Origin: an uncultured Pseudomonadota bacterium
Lineage (GTDB): Bacteria > Pseudomonadota > Gammaproteobacteria > Methylococcales > Methylomonadaceae
Reading direction: 5' to 3'
NCBI GenBank assembly: GCA_903848935.1
Contig: CAINHO010000030.1
Location: 1 to 64,000 of the forward strand
DNA length: 64,000 nucleotides
The notes beneath the pieces are model-generated. The model was not told the DNA's origin and ran no database searches. It worked only from the letters and a program-made list of their open reading frames with translations. A program made the position numbers and the translations under genes. Positions 37,544 through 46,208 of the stretch are shown here, piece after piece (the first letter of the stretch is position 1; each line of letters begins with the position of its first letter).

Positions 37544-37571
37544 GGCGTATTATTTTTAACACGCCTTTTTT
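37544..37571 (+). terminator. Terminator-like hairpin after C3
   Basis: GGCGT (37544-37548) pairs with ACGCC (37561-37565), followed by six T. Only five base pairs, but the T-tract is good. Differs from those after C1 and C2. Confidence 0.55.
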
Positions 37572-37607
37572 AAATAAATTAAAAAACTTAGTCAAATAGA
37601 TTTACGT

Positions 37608-37901
37608 TTGATTATAAAAGACACAAGCGCACCATTGCATGATGTAACTTTTTTGAATGTTAAAACTGAAAAAACTCACAATCGTTACAAAAAAGCTATG
37701 CAATCAGCTAGACATTGGTATGGAATAATCGAAGTTTTAATCAAACAGGCGGAAGAAGACAAAAAAAATGCAGTAAATAATGTTGTTCAAATTTCGCAAA
37801 GTTCAATTACAGATGAAATTAAAAAACTCGCTGAACTTCGTGATATTGGGATTTTAAGCGATGTTGAATTTCAACAGCAAAAAGAAAAACTTTTAGGTTA
37901 A
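37608..37901 (+). CDS. Short SHOCT-ended protein, probably 5'-truncated
   Basis: 97 residues, if TTG 37608 is used. The C-terminal end (DEIKKLAELRDIGILSDVEFQQQKEKLL) is the SHOCT domain found at the end of many membrane or DNA-binding proteins. There is no good start or ribosome-binding site, and the N-terminal part is unfamiliar, so this may be the remnant of a longer gene cut by the junction with C3. It ends 3 bp before the AriA-like gene. Confidence 0.5.
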   Translation: MIIKDTSAPLHDVTFLNVKTEKTHNRYKKAMQSARHWYGIIEVLIKQAEEDKKNAVNNVVQISQSSITDEIKKLAELRDIGILSDVEFQQQKEKLLG

Positions 37902-37904
37902 AAC

Positions 37905-38990
37905 ATGAATACACAAAATGCCATTCGCCTTAACAGATTAAGTATCAAAAATTATAAACGGCTCGATTCATTAGAAATTGAGTTCCCGCAACCAGTGATG
38001 AAAAATGATGCTGATATTCTGGTTTTCGGTAGCAAAAACGGTGGAGGTAAAACATCTATTCTTGAATGCTGTTCTTTGTTGACATTGGCCGCGACTATTG
38101 GCGAAAAAGTTAACCGTTTTCGAGACAGTGAATTATTGTTTGACGTTGCCAGTTTGCTAATCAAAGCAGGGCAAGCCGAATCTAGTATTTCAGGTGAATT
38201 TGAAAATGGCTCAAAAAAATGTACTGTTTCTTTAACAATTGATAGAAAAAAAGGGTTTGTAATACATTCAACAAAAGGAGATAAATTCTTTGATTCTTAT
38301 CGTGAAGATAAAAAAGCGTATTTTGGTGAAATGGATTATTTTCTAAATAGTGTTTTATCGTTTTCAAGTGAACCGTTAATTGTTCCTCCGCTGTTACATT
38401 TCAATAGTTATCGCAAAGTCCAAGAATCAAACCCCGAACTTGGAATGATGTCAGATGATTATTCGTCACAACGGAATATGCGTATTTCACCAATGAGACG
38501 TAGTTTAACGCCAGTCATTAGTTCTTTTAAATTAGAAATTGTTCGTTCTTTGATGGGAAAAGCGGCTTTATTTGAAGGAATCTATCAACAAGAATCAGAA
38601 CTGGTATTGACTAAACTAAACACGCTCATTGAAAAGTATTGTGGTGGGCAAATTGAAAATTTGCGTCCATTACCAAACAACAAAGTTGATATTCGTATAA
38701 AGCCACTTGGCGGACAAGATTCGTTTTCTTTTGATGGTTTAAGTTCTGGGCAAAAAGAAATTATCGCCACACTTTTTTTAATTTGGAAAAATACGCAAAC
38801 ATATTCAGGCATTGTTTTAATTGACGAACCCGAACTGCATTTAAACACCGAATGGCAAGGTGATTTTGTCAGACAACTTCACAAACTCGCCCCCCATAAT
38901 CAATACATTTTAGCCACGCATTCAGAGGAAATTTTTCGTTCTGTTGATAAATCTTATCGGGCTATTTTGACAACTGATGAGGAAGCGTGA
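37905..38990 (+). CDS. AAA/ABC-type ATPase, AriA-like (PARIS-like defence)
   Basis: The protein has 361 residues, of the AAA_15/21 (RecF/OLD-like) group: Walker A GSKNGGGKT (42-50), a signature LSSGQKEI (about 287), Walker B IVLIDEPELHL (about 305) and an ATHSEE sensor. Next to a DUF4435 protein this gives the two-gene pattern of PARIS, in which AriA senses a phage trigger and activates the AriB nuclease. It is somewhat shorter than the PARIS ATPases I recall, so the name is by similarity of layout. It overlaps the next gene by 4 bp. Confidence 0.7.
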   Translation: MNTQNAIRLNRLSIKNYKRLDSLEIEFPQPVMKNDADILVFGSKNGGGKTSILECCSLLTLAATIGEKVNRFRDSELLFDVASLLIKAGQAESSISGEFENGSKKCTVSLTIDRKKGFVIHSTKGDKFFDSYREDKKAYFGEMDYFLNSVLSFSSEPLIVPPLLHFNSYRKVQESNPELGMMSDDYSSQRNMRISPMRRSLTPVISSFKLEIVRSLMGKAALFEGIYQQESELVLTKLNTLIEKYCGGQIENLRPLPNNKVDIRIKPLGGQDSFSFDGLSSGQKEIIATLFLIWKNTQTYSGIVLIDEPELHLNTEWQGDFVRQLHKLAPHNQYILATHSEEIFRSVDKSYRAILTTDEEA

Positions 38991-39895
38991 GAATGTCGAT
39001 GATATTCAAATTCGGTGCGGCTCCTGAAGATGTTTTACAAGGTAGCGGACACACGCTATTTGTTGAAGGAAAAAACAATCAGGCGTTTGACCCAGTTGTA
39101 ATGGAAGAATTATTGAAAAATAACGGTTTGCAAATGACGGTTAAAGCGATAGGTCATTGCGATAATGTGAGAAGTACCGCACAAGCATTGATTTCTTACC
39201 AACCCTCCTATTACTTTTTGATTGACCGTGATGACAATGACGATTTAACTGTCGAAAAATCATGGAATAGTTTTCAAGATTTAAGCCAGCATAATTTGTT
39301 GATTTGGAAGAAAAGAGAATTAGAAAACTATTTCATCGAACCAACCTATTTGTCGAATTCATCGTTTTTAAAAGAAAATATAAGTGTCGATGATTTGAGA
39401 GATCGAATTTTAGCTGGATGTAATCAACGAATTTTTATTGATGCAGCGAATTTTACGATTTTAGATTTGAATAAAAAAATAACGAAAAAACTCCGTTGTA
39501 ATTTCAGTGATTTTAGTAAATTCAAATGTAAAGAGGATGGCGAACAAGTGCTTGAACAGATGACAGAAATGGAATTAAAGAAAAATGAAATCGACGAAAT
39601 TTTAACGGTCGATTTTGTGAAGCAAATTTATTTTGAAACGATTCAAAAATTAAGCGGGGGAACATTGCCGCTTCAATACGGTTGTGGAAATTGGCTTGAA
39701 CAACTTTCAGGCAAAGAAATTATGAACAGCATTATGAATCAATGTTTTCAGGTAAAAGATAGAAACGACAAATATCTTCAAGGCGCAGACAAAACAAAAC
39801 AGGTCGTAAGAGAATTATTACATCTTCCACTTCATCAACAACCTGCTGATTTTAAAAACTTGGTTACTTTATTACACAGAAGAATCAGAACTTAA
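38987..39895 (+). CDS. DUF4435 (TOPRIM-like) nuclease, AriB-like (PARIS-like defence)
   Basis: A 302-residue protein. FVEGKNNQAFD (Glu27) and YFLIDRDDNDD (Asp80, Asp82) give the TOPRIM E...DxD set; KRELENYFIEP (about 109-119) is the DUF4435 mark. In PARIS the AriB toxin/nuclease is released by AriA and stops translation by cutting host tRNA. GTG 38987 overlaps the AriA stop by 4 bp; ATG 38993 is the alternative. C4 starts 41 bp after the stop. Confidence 0.72.
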   Translation: MRMSMIFKFGAAPEDVLQGSGHTLFVEGKNNQAFDPVVMEELLKNNGLQMTVKAIGHCDNVRSTAQALISYQPSYYFLIDRDDNDDLTVEKSWNSFQDLSQHNLLIWKKRELENYFIEPTYLSNSSFLKENISVDDLRDRILAGCNQRIFIDAANFTILDLNKKITKKLRCNFSDFSKFKCKEDGEQVLEQMTEMELKKNEIDEILTVDFVKQIYFETIQKLSGGTLPLQYGCGNWLEQLSGKEIMNSIMNQCFQVKDRNDKYLQGADKTKQVVRELLHLPLHQQPADFKNLVTLLHRRIRT

Positions 39896-39935
39896 AATGT
39901 GATGCAAGTTAATTTACCGTGTGCAGAATGACGAA

Positions 39936-40004
39936 GCGTCTCAAACAAAACACCGTGCAAGAAAAACTGCCTAATCTTTGGTTGGATTATTTGTTGATGA
40001 AGTG
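39936..40004 (+). repeat. Repeat C4: 69-bp copy of the oxidoreductase 3' end
   Basis: GCGTCTCAAACAAAACACCG and on to GAAGTGG; about 90% like C1 by eye, with no in-frame stop in the copy. It closes the hotspot; the copA gene is convergent 33 bp on. Confidence 0.9.
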
Positions 40005-40037
40005 GTCAAAATCGAAAACGAGCGAATTCATTGGCTT

Positions 40038-42473
40038 CTAATTTTTATTCAATCGCAACGAATTCACAATCACCGACACGGAACTCAACGCCATTGCGGC
40101 AGAGGCAATCATCGGATTCAAACGTCCTGCTGCCGCAACAGGAATCGCAATCACGTTGTAACCAAACGCCCAGAAAAGATTTTGTTTAATAACGGTAATC
40201 GTTTTTTTGCTGAGTTCAATCCCAGCGGTGACTTTTGAAATATCGCCTTGAACGAGTGTCATATCTGCCGATTCAATCGCTACGTCTGTTCCCGTTCCAA
40301 TCGCAAAACCGACATCTGCTGCCGCCAACGCTGGCGCATCGTTAATGCCGTCGCCAATCATGCCGACTTTTTTGCCTTGCGCTTGATAATCTCGAATCAC
40401 GCTTAATTTTTGTTCAGGTGTCGCGTTGGCAATCACAGTTTCAATGCCAACTTTGGCGGCAATATAATGGGCGGTTTTTTCAGTGTCGCCCGTAACCATT
40501 AACGTTTCAATGCCTTGTTTTTTCAAACGTAAAATTGCTGCTGCCGCATCAGGTCGCGCTTTATCGGCAATCCCAAAAACGGCCACTTCTTTACCATTGA
40601 TTGCCATGAAAACAGGCGTTTTTCCTTGCGACGCAAATTCGCCCGCCGCATTTTGTAAACCGTCAATCGAAACACTTTGTTCAATCAACCACGCTTTATT
40701 TCCAAGCAAGATTTTTTTGCCATCAATTTCGGCTTCAATACCACGTCCGGTTTCACTTTGAAAATGCGCGCAAGGTTCTAATTCGATATTTTTTTCAGCG
40801 GCATAAAGCACAATCGCTTTGCCTAAAAAATGTTCTGAATTGTGTTCAGCCGATGCCGCTAATTTGATAATGTTCGCTTCGCTTAAACGTGAAAGCTTCA
40901 ACAAATCAGTGACTTTCGGCTTGCCTTCGGTAATCGTACCTGTTTTGTCGAATACTATAACGTTCAGTTTTGCGGCGGTTTCTAAACTTTCACCGTTACG
41001 AATGTAAATGCCTTCTCGGGCAGCTTGACCGGCACCGACCATAATTGCCGCAGGTGTTGCTAATCCTAATGCACAGGGACAAGCAATCAATAAAACCGTA
41101 ATCGCATTTCCAAACGCAAAACTAAATGACGCACCCGCTGCCAACCAACCGACTAACGTTAATGCTGATAAAACCATCACGGATGGAACAAAAACCGCTG
41201 AAATTCTATCAACGTGTTTTTGAATTGGGAGTTTTGTGGATTGCGCTTGGTCAACCATGTGGACGATTCCCGCTAACACTGTATCCATGCCGATTGCAGT
41301 AACTTGAACACGCAACGCGCCACTGCCATTCACACAACCGCCGATAACTTTGTTGCCGTTATTTTTCACGACGGGCAAACTTTCACCCGTTACCATTGAT
41401 TCATCAACCGTTGAAACGCCGTGAATCACCACGCCGTCAGTCGGGATTTTTTCACCAGGTCGAACTAAAATAATGTCGTCGATTTCGAGCGCATCAACAT
41501 CAACGATTTCTTCGATGTCACCATTGATTCGCGTGGCGGTTTGCGGCTGTAAATCGACCAATTGCCGAATCGCTTCGCCCGCTTTGCCTTTGGCGCGTTC
41601 TTCTAAATATCGCCCGAGCAAAACAAACGTAATAATTGCCGCAGCCGCTTCAAAATACAAATGTCCGCTACGGCGCAAGAACGCTGGCAAACTGTAACCA
41701 TAAGCACTTCCCACACCTAACGCGATGAGCGAATCCATATTCGCGGCGCGTTGCCTCACCAACCGCCATGCTTTCGCAAAAAACGGAAATCCCGCCCAAA
41801 AAACCACGGGCGTGGTTAACGCTAATTGCATCCAATGTAATTTCCGCGACGTGGTCATTGCCATTCCCGCTAGAATGACGGGCGTGCTTAAAATAGCTGA
41901 CCACACAAAACGATTTCTTGCCGTAGTAACCCGATTTTGTTCTTTTTCGATGAGTTTTTTACGTTGCGAAAGTGTGTCCATCGGATAAGTTTTATAACCC
42001 ACTTTATCGACTAATTGCCCAACGTCATCTTTGGTTAATTGCCCTTGAACGTTCAACGTTGACGTGCCGAAATTTACACTCGCCGTTTTCACGCGCTCAT
42101 CACGTTTCAAAACCATTTCAATCAACAACGCGCACGACGCGCAACTCATGCCCTCAACAGCTAAATCAATGTCTTGAAGTTTGCCGTCAAAATGTTTCTT
42201 TTCGTGATGTGGCAACGTTGGACTTTTGTGAGCAATATTGCCTAAAACGGCATCGAGTAAAATCAACAAATTCTTTTTCGGTAAACCTGCGGGATCAAAT
42301 TCAATCGTCACCGAACCGATTGAATGAACGGTTTTCACACGCTTAATTTCAGGACGTTTTTTTAAAATAATTTCAAAAATATAAGCGCGTTCTTGGTCGT
42401 TTTTAATAATCGGCGACACGATCCGAAGACGGCGTGCGAGCTGATGGGCGATTTGAAAATTTTTTGTGGTCAC
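40038..42473 (-). CDS. copA: Copper-type P1B ATPase (CopA family)
   Basis: The protein has 811 residues. An N-terminal HMA_2-like domain without Cys (about 10-80) is followed by a normal HMA domain with GMSCASC (Cys111, Cys114). There are eight membrane helices, the metal motif CPC in [14 protein letters not shown], phosphorylation site [11 protein letters not shown] and [11 protein letters not shown]. The C-terminal [15 protein letters not shown] segment also fits Cu(I) transporters. It should export Cu(I) across the inner membrane. It lies at the 3' end of a five-gene minus-strand group of metal-related small proteins, convergent with the hotspot. Confidence 0.93.
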   Translation of the reverse strand: MTTKNFQIAHQLARRLRIVSPIIKNDQERAYIFEIILKKRPEIKRVKTVHSIGSVTIEFDPAGLPKKNLLILLDAVLGNIAHKSPTLPHHEKKHFDGKLQDIDLAVEGMSCASCALLIEMVLKRDERVKTASVNFGTSTLNVQGQLTKDDVGQLVDKVGYKTYPMDTLSQRKKLIEKEQNRVTTARNRFVWSAILSTPVILAGMAMTTSRKLHWMQLALTTPVVFWAGFPFFAKAWRLVRQRAANMDSLIALGVGSAYGYSLPAFLRRSGHLYFEAAAAIITFVLLGRYLEERAKGKAGEAIRQLVDLQPQTATRINGDIEEIVDVDALEIDDIILVRPGEKIPTDGVVIHGVSTVDESMVTGESLPVVKNNGNKVIGGCVNGSGALRVQVTAIGMDTVLAGIVHMVDQAQSTKLPIQKHVDRISAVFVPSVMVLSALTLVGWLAAGASFSFAFGNAITVLLIACPCALGLATPAAIMVGAGQAAREGIYIRNGESLETAAKLNVIVFDKTGTITEGKPKVTDLLKLSRLSEANIIKLAASAEHNSEHFLGKAIVLYAAEKNIELEPCAHFQSETGRGIEAEIDGKKILLGNKAWLIEQSVSIDGLQNAAGEFASQGKTPVFMAINGKEVAVFGIADKARPDAAAAILRLKKQGIETLMVTGDTEKTAHYIAAKVGIETVIANATPEQKLSVIRDYQAQGKKVGMIGDGINDAPALAAADVGFAIGTGTDVAIESADMTLVQGDISKVTAGIELSKKTITVIKQNLFWAFGYNVIAIPVAAAGRLNPMIASAAMALSSVSVIVNSLRLNKN

Positions 42474-42485
42474 GAGAATTTACCT

Positions 42486-43106
42486 TTATTTCGCTTTGCG
42501 CGAACGAATCAACAAAAAGAACATATAAAACGTGGCAAGCCATTCATAACGGAATTTAAACGGATTGAGTAGCCACAACTTTGTAATGTGATCCCAATGT
42601 AAACGAATCAAAAATAACACCAAAATATCGTTCAAAAAATCAATCACCGCTTTTTCGGGATCTTTGAGCAATCCATTTGGCTTTTTTAATGCTAATTTTG
42701 TAACGATTTTTGCGGCTTGCAATGTTTCTTTCGCTTCAATTGTTTTCGTTTTAAACCAACGTGTCACCACAAAATTATCGGCTTTTTCACTGATTTTCGT
42801 GCCTAATTTACGCGCTAAACTTGGCTTTTTTTCAGTTTGAACAACCAATGCACCCGATTTTTCTAATTCGGCAAACAGCTCAAATAGTTGTTTCACTAAC
42901 TTCGTGAAATCACACACCGTTTCTTGAAAACGAATCGAAACTTTACCTTGCCGTGCATAAAAATTAACCCGATAAACCCCATAAATCGCTTTTATTTTTG
43001 CCGCCACATTTTCAGACACTTCCTGATGACACAACGCCGCAGGTAATTGAAATCGAACATGACCTTCGGCACGATGACGTAACACACACTGTTTTTGAAT
43101 GGACAT
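42486..43106 (-). CDS. HMA-like domain protein with C-terminal hydrophobic segment
   Basis: The product has 206 residues from ATG 43106. The N-terminal domain (LRHRAEGHVRFQLPAALC, then KIKAIYGVYRVNFYARQGKVSIRF) is an HMA_2-type ferredoxin-like fold similar to the first domain of the neighbouring ATPase. A basic middle and a hydrophobic end (LVLFLIRLHWDHITKLWLLN, YMFFLLI) follow. A terminator lies inside the longer frame to 43214, so the shorter start is right. It is 12 bp upstream of copA. Metal-chaperone-like role inferred. Confidence 0.7.
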   Translation of the reverse strand: MSIQKQCVLRHRAEGHVRFQLPAALCHQEVSENVAAKIKAIYGVYRVNFYARQGKVSIRFQETVCDFTKLVKQLFELFAELEKSGALVVQTEKKPSLARKLGTKISEKADNFVVTRWFKTKTIEAKETLQAAKIVTKLALKKPNGLLKDPEKAVIDFLNDILVLFLIRLHWDHITKLWLLNPFKFRYEWLATFYMFFLLIRSRKAK

Positions 43107-43134
43107 AAGCTCACCGAAATCAGTAGAAAAACAA

Positions 43135-43171
43135 AACGGGTTTTTCTCGCTCGATGCTAGAAAAACCCGTT
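43135..43171 (-). terminator. Terminator between the two small metal-linked genes
   Basis: AACGGGTTTTTCT (43135-43147) pairs with AGAAAAACCCGTT (43159-43171), 13 bp perfect, loop of 11. On the minus strand it is followed by a T-rich run (TTGTTTTTC). Confidence 0.85.
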
Positions 43172-43191
43172 GATAATTGGACACGGAAAAC

Positions 43192-43494
43192 TTAGTTTTC
43201 TTTGGTTTCTGCAACTAAATCTTCTAAATTTTCTTTTTGTTGCAAAACGAAATCTTTGCCTGCATCCACGACTTTCGTGGTGCTAGCGATAATATCTTTG
43301 CGGTATTTGTGAATCAAAAAACCACTGACTAAACCTAATCCAAATACCACGACTGGATGTTTGACGGCGACACTCATTACTTTACTCCCACTATAAACAA
43401 CGGCTGAGGCGATAGAGCCTTTAAAAATTTCTTTCGACATCGAATCACCGTTTTTCACGGCGTTATGTACTTGTTTTACGGTTTTGCTTCCCAT
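43192..43494 (-). CDS. Small membrane-associated protein of unknown function
   Basis: A 100-residue product with a short amphipathic N-terminus, one Gly/Val-rich hydrophobic segment (HPVVVFGLGLVSGFLIHKY, about 57-75), and a charged coiled C-terminal end. ElaB/YqjD-like membrane anchors look like this, but I cannot name it. It is between the Cys-rich small protein (14 bp upstream) and the HMA-like gene, and followed by a strong terminator. Confidence 0.65.
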   Translation of the reverse strand: MGSKTVKQVHNAVKNGDSMSKEIFKGSIASAVVYSGSKVMSVAVKHPVVVFGLGLVSGFLIHKYRKDIIASTTKVVDAGKDFVLQQKENLEDLVAETKEN

Positions 43495-43508
43495 AATTAC
43501 GCCTCGAA

Positions 43509-43667
43509 TTATTCGGCTAAAATTTGATCGTCATTCAACATTTGATAAATGCCTTTGCACCCTTCGCAACAAAAATCTTTTTGTTCGCCGTTTTTTAATT
43601 TCAAGGTAAAACCTGAAACTTCAACGGTCAACCCGCACAAATCGCAGGCTTTTTTTTCTTTACTCAT
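43509..43667 (-). CDS. Small Cys-rich metal-binding protein (P-type ATPase metal-binding-like domain)
   Basis: A 52-residue protein with Cys8 and Cys11 (ACDLCGL), then Cys33, Cys34 and Cys37 in DFCCEGCKGIYQML. That C..C...FCC.GC pattern is like the N-terminal metal-binding domain of CcoI/FixI-type copper ATPases (ATPase-cat_bd). It is free-standing here, next to CopA. Start ATG 43667; the upstream flank has no striking ribosome-binding site. It may be a Cu or Zn carrier. Confidence 0.75.
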   Translation of the reverse strand: MSKEKKACDLCGLTVEVSGFTLKLKNGEQKDFCCEGCKGIYQMLNDDQILAE

Positions 43668-43743
43668 TTTGAAATCCGTAAACGTTTAACTCGTCTGCAT
43701 AGTAGCAAAACTGAAAGGGTGTCACAATGCGGCACGTTGAATT

Positions 43744-43911
43744 TTATGAATGAACGGCTTTATTGGAGGCTTTCATTAAGGCAATTCTTAACGCACCAGT
43801 CAAACTCGCGCCTAAACCCATTCGCATTGCAACGGCAGGAAAAATAATCATTGAAGTCACGGCGAGACCTGCGCCGAGTAATAATGCGGTGTTGTTATGT
43901 TTTGAAGCCAT
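43744..43911 (-). CDS. Very small hydrophobic membrane protein
   Basis: A 55-residue protein from ATG 43911 with one or two hydrophobic stretches (NTALLLGAGLAVTSMIIFPA, GLGASLTGALRIALM). A longer frame from GTG 44016 exists, but its start is less likely. Role unknown; the place at the front of the metal gene group suggests a link. Confidence 0.55.
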   Translation of the reverse strand: MASKHNNTALLLGAGLAVTSMIIFPAVAMRMGLGASLTGALRIALMKASNKAVHS

Positions 43912-44091
43912 GATTAAAACCTCGAGTGAAATGAATAAAATAATTTCTAACTTTGTTGCACGCGGTATGCCAAAAAATAATTTGTTAAATTTCAAAATGT
44001 TAATATCATTCCTCACAATAGAATTTAAAAAACTGCGGGATATGCCGTAGTGTTAATTAGTTATTTGCCCTATTTTTATTTTCGGAAACCC

Positions 44092-45189
44092 ATGAACCAC
44101 ACACCAAATCGCTATTTTTATTACATCTTAACCATTGCTGCCGCGTTGAATCTAACGTCTTGCAGCACCACGCCAGAACGTGAAATCACCACGTTACCTG
44201 AAACCAAAGAAGTCCTGCCTCCATTACCAATTGAACCGCCACCTCCAATTGTAAAATCCACGTTGCCGGAAATCACAACGCCACTTTCAATCAATCAAAA
44301 CGTTAAAAATTTCGTTCACCAAATGGTCACGAAACACCATTTCAATGAACATGATTTAACGCAACTTTTACAATCCGCCGTGATTAAAGACGATATTTTG
44401 AAACGTATCGCGTCACCCTCGGAAGGCTTGCCGTGGCACAAATATCGCAAAATTTTTCTCACCGAAACGCGGATTGAAGGCGGCGTGAAATTTTGGCGGG
44501 AAAATGTGGCAGCATTAGCCAGTGTTTCTGAACAAACTGGTGTTGCGCCTGAAATTATCGTGGCGATTATCGGCGTGGAAACTGGTTACGGTAAAAATAT
44601 GGGCAATCATCGTGTTCTCGATGCGCTGGCAACGTTGGCATTTGCCTATCCGCCCCGCAGTCCGTTTTTTACGGGCGAACTCGAAAACTTTTTATTATTG
44701 TGCCGCGAAGAAAACATGAATCCGCGTGAACCGTTGGGTTCTTACGCCGGCGCAATGGGTTATCCGCAATTTATGCCGAGCAGTTTTCGCGCATTGGCGA
44801 AAGATTTTGAACACGATGGACACCGCGATATTTGGAAAAATCCACGCGATGCGATTGCGAGTGTGGCGAATTATTTTGAAAAAAATGGTTGGCAACGTGG
44901 ACAAAGCGTGGCGGTTCGCGCAACTGCCGTTGGCACGCAATACAAATCAGTTTTGAGTAAAGACTTAAAACCGAATTCAACGTTGGCGCAACTAAGTCGC
45001 ATAAATGTCAGCACCACTGAAAATGTGTCGGCAAATGCGAATGTGAAATTAGTCGCGTTGGAACAGTTAGATGGTGACGAATTATGGCTAGGTTTGACAA
45101 ATTTTTACGTCATCACGCGCTACAATCACAGTCCGTTATATGCGATGGCGGCATATCAGTTGAGTCAAGAAATAAAGCAACGGCGATAA
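44092..45189 (+). CDS. mltB: Membrane-bound lytic murein transglycosylase B
   Basis: The product has 365 residues from ATG 44092. Lipoprotein signal with lipobox LTSC, a Pro-rich linker (TKEVLPPLPIEPPPPIV), then the GH103 domain with the catalytic Glu in GVETGYGKNMGNH, SYAGAMGYPQFMPSSF and NYFEKNGWQRG. It cuts the glycan strands of peptidoglycan with 1,6-anhydro product. It is divergent from the small hydrophobic gene and unlinked in function to the next genes. Confidence 0.94.
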   Translation: MNHTPNRYFYYILTIAAALNLTSCSTTPEREITTLPETKEVLPPLPIEPPPPIVKSTLPEITTPLSINQNVKNFVHQMVTKHHFNEHDLTQLLQSAVIKDDILKRIASPSEGLPWHKYRKIFLTETRIEGGVKFWRENVAALASVSEQTGVAPEIIVAIIGVETGYGKNMGNHRVLDALATLAFAYPPRSPFFTGELENFLLLCREENMNPREPLGSYAGAMGYPQFMPSSFRALAKDFEHDGHRDIWKNPRDAIASVANYFEKNGWQRGQSVAVRATAVGTQYKSVLSKDLKPNSTLAQLSRINVSTTENVSANANVKLVALEQLDGDELWLGLTNFYVITRYNHSPLYAMAAYQLSQEIKQRR

Positions 45190-45335
45190 CTTTGGTATCA
45201 TACGCACGATTCGATAACGTTCGCGTGTCGATGCTTTCATCGACCTCAATCTGTCGATAGCGTTGTTATCCGATAGATGATGTCGGATGTGGATTGAAAC
45301 ATAATAATAATTTTTAAAACTTAGGAGCTTTTCAC

Positions 45336-45785
45336 ATGAAAAAAATTACTACCCCGTTTGCTGTCGCTATGGGCGCAGCGTTAATTTCCAGCTTCGCCGC
45401 AACCGCTGTGAATGCTGAAGCGAATCCGTTTGGTGCGACTGAATTGTCATCTGGTTATATGCAACTCGCTGCGGCTGAAATGGCGTGCGGTGCAGGCATG
45501 AAAATGGAAAAACCAAAAACGGCTGAAGGCGCGTGTGCTGGCAAAAAATCAGAAGCGGGTGTTAAAACACCTGAAGGTAAATGCGGCGACATGATGGATG
45601 GAGACAAAATGAAAAAAGGTATGGAATCTTCATGCGGCGCAATGATGAAAGGCAAAGAAGGTGCGTGTGGCGAAATGCACGGTGAAATGATGAAAGGTAA
45701 AGAAGGCGCGTGTGGTGCGGCACAGTCAAACGGTAAAGCGGTAGATAATTCGCCACTTTATGACGTGCATCCCTCTAAAAAATAA
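45336..45785 (+). CDS. HvfA-like secreted Cys-rich peptide (putative copper-related RiPP precursor) 1
   Basis: A 149-residue product with Sec signal (about 1-27, AVNAEA). After it come the mark NPFGATELSSGY and six Cys (51, 67, 83, 100, 111, 126) in EGKCG, EGACG (twice), EGACA, ESSCG and EMACG contexts. In HvfA/Buf peptides, EGKCG Cys are turned into oxazolone/thioamide groups by HvfB (DUF692) with HvfC, and the product binds copper. Neither gene is in the window, which makes the pair orphan. Met-rich spacers could also bind Cu. A good Shine-Dalgarno (TTAGGAGC) precedes ATG 45336. Confidence 0.75.
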   Translation: MKKITTPFAVAMGAALISSFAATAVNAEANPFGATELSSGYMQLAAAEMACGAGMKMEKPKTAEGACAGKKSEAGVKTPEGKCGDMMDGDKMKKGMESSCGAMMKGKEGACGEMHGEMMKGKEGACGAAQSNGKAVDNSPLYDVHPSKK

Positions 45786-45799
45786 TTGAGGAATTAAGC

Positions 45800-46063
45800 G
45801 TGAAAAAATTAACAACATCTTTAGCGGTCAGTGCAGCGTTAATGTCAGGCGTAGCAATGGCTGAAACAAATCCATTTGGCGTGACGGAATTGCCTGCTTC
45901 TGGCTATTTGCAATTGGCGGAAACTGAAATGGCGTGTGGTGCAAATATGAAAATGGATGCGCCAAAAACCACTGAAAAAGAAGCGGCTGACAAAACTAAT
46001 TCGGCGAAAAAAGAAGCCGAAGCAGAAGCTGCAAAAAAAGCCACTGCAACGCCTAAGCACTAA
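45800..46063 (+). CDS. HvfA-like secreted peptide 2, reduced
   Basis: An 87-residue paralogue of the previous product: signal peptide (1-20), NPFGVTELPASGYLQLA, EMACGANMKM, then a Lys/Glu/Ala-rich tail with no more Cys. The start is GTG 45800, with GAGG upstream, 14 bp after gene 1. It kept the front half but lost the EGxCG repeats, so it is either a degenerate copy or has a different role. A strong terminator follows. Confidence 0.75.
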   Translation: MKKLTTSLAVSAALMSGVAMAETNPFGVTELPASGYLQLAETEMACGANMKMDAPKTTEKEAADKTNSAKKEAEAEAAKKATATPKH

Positions 46064-46085
46064 TTATTTTTACGGTGTAAATGTT

Positions 46086-46123
46086 AAAGGCTTTGCTGGT
46101 TAAGAATTAGCAAAGCCTTTTTA
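46086..46123 (+). terminator. Strong terminator after the HvfA-like pair
   Basis: AAAGGCTTTGCT (46086-46097) pairs with AGCAAAGCCTTT (46109-46120), 12 bp perfect, loop of 11, followed by TTTAG. Confidence 0.9.
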
Positions 46124-46208
46124 GTTTTCAATCCGTTGTAATTTAACCGACCTTTCACATTTGCCTGTTAATCTTGCCGACGAAACAAATTATCCTTGGA
46201 CATTAAAC

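Noticed and set aside
34173-40037. Transposon or prophage carrying the defence genes
   Set aside because: No transposase, integrase, terminal inverted repeats or phage genes were found; only the repeated gene end marks the edges.
43106-43214. Longer start of the HMA-like protein
   Set aside because: The extension crosses a perfect 13-bp terminator hairpin and the preceding gene's end.
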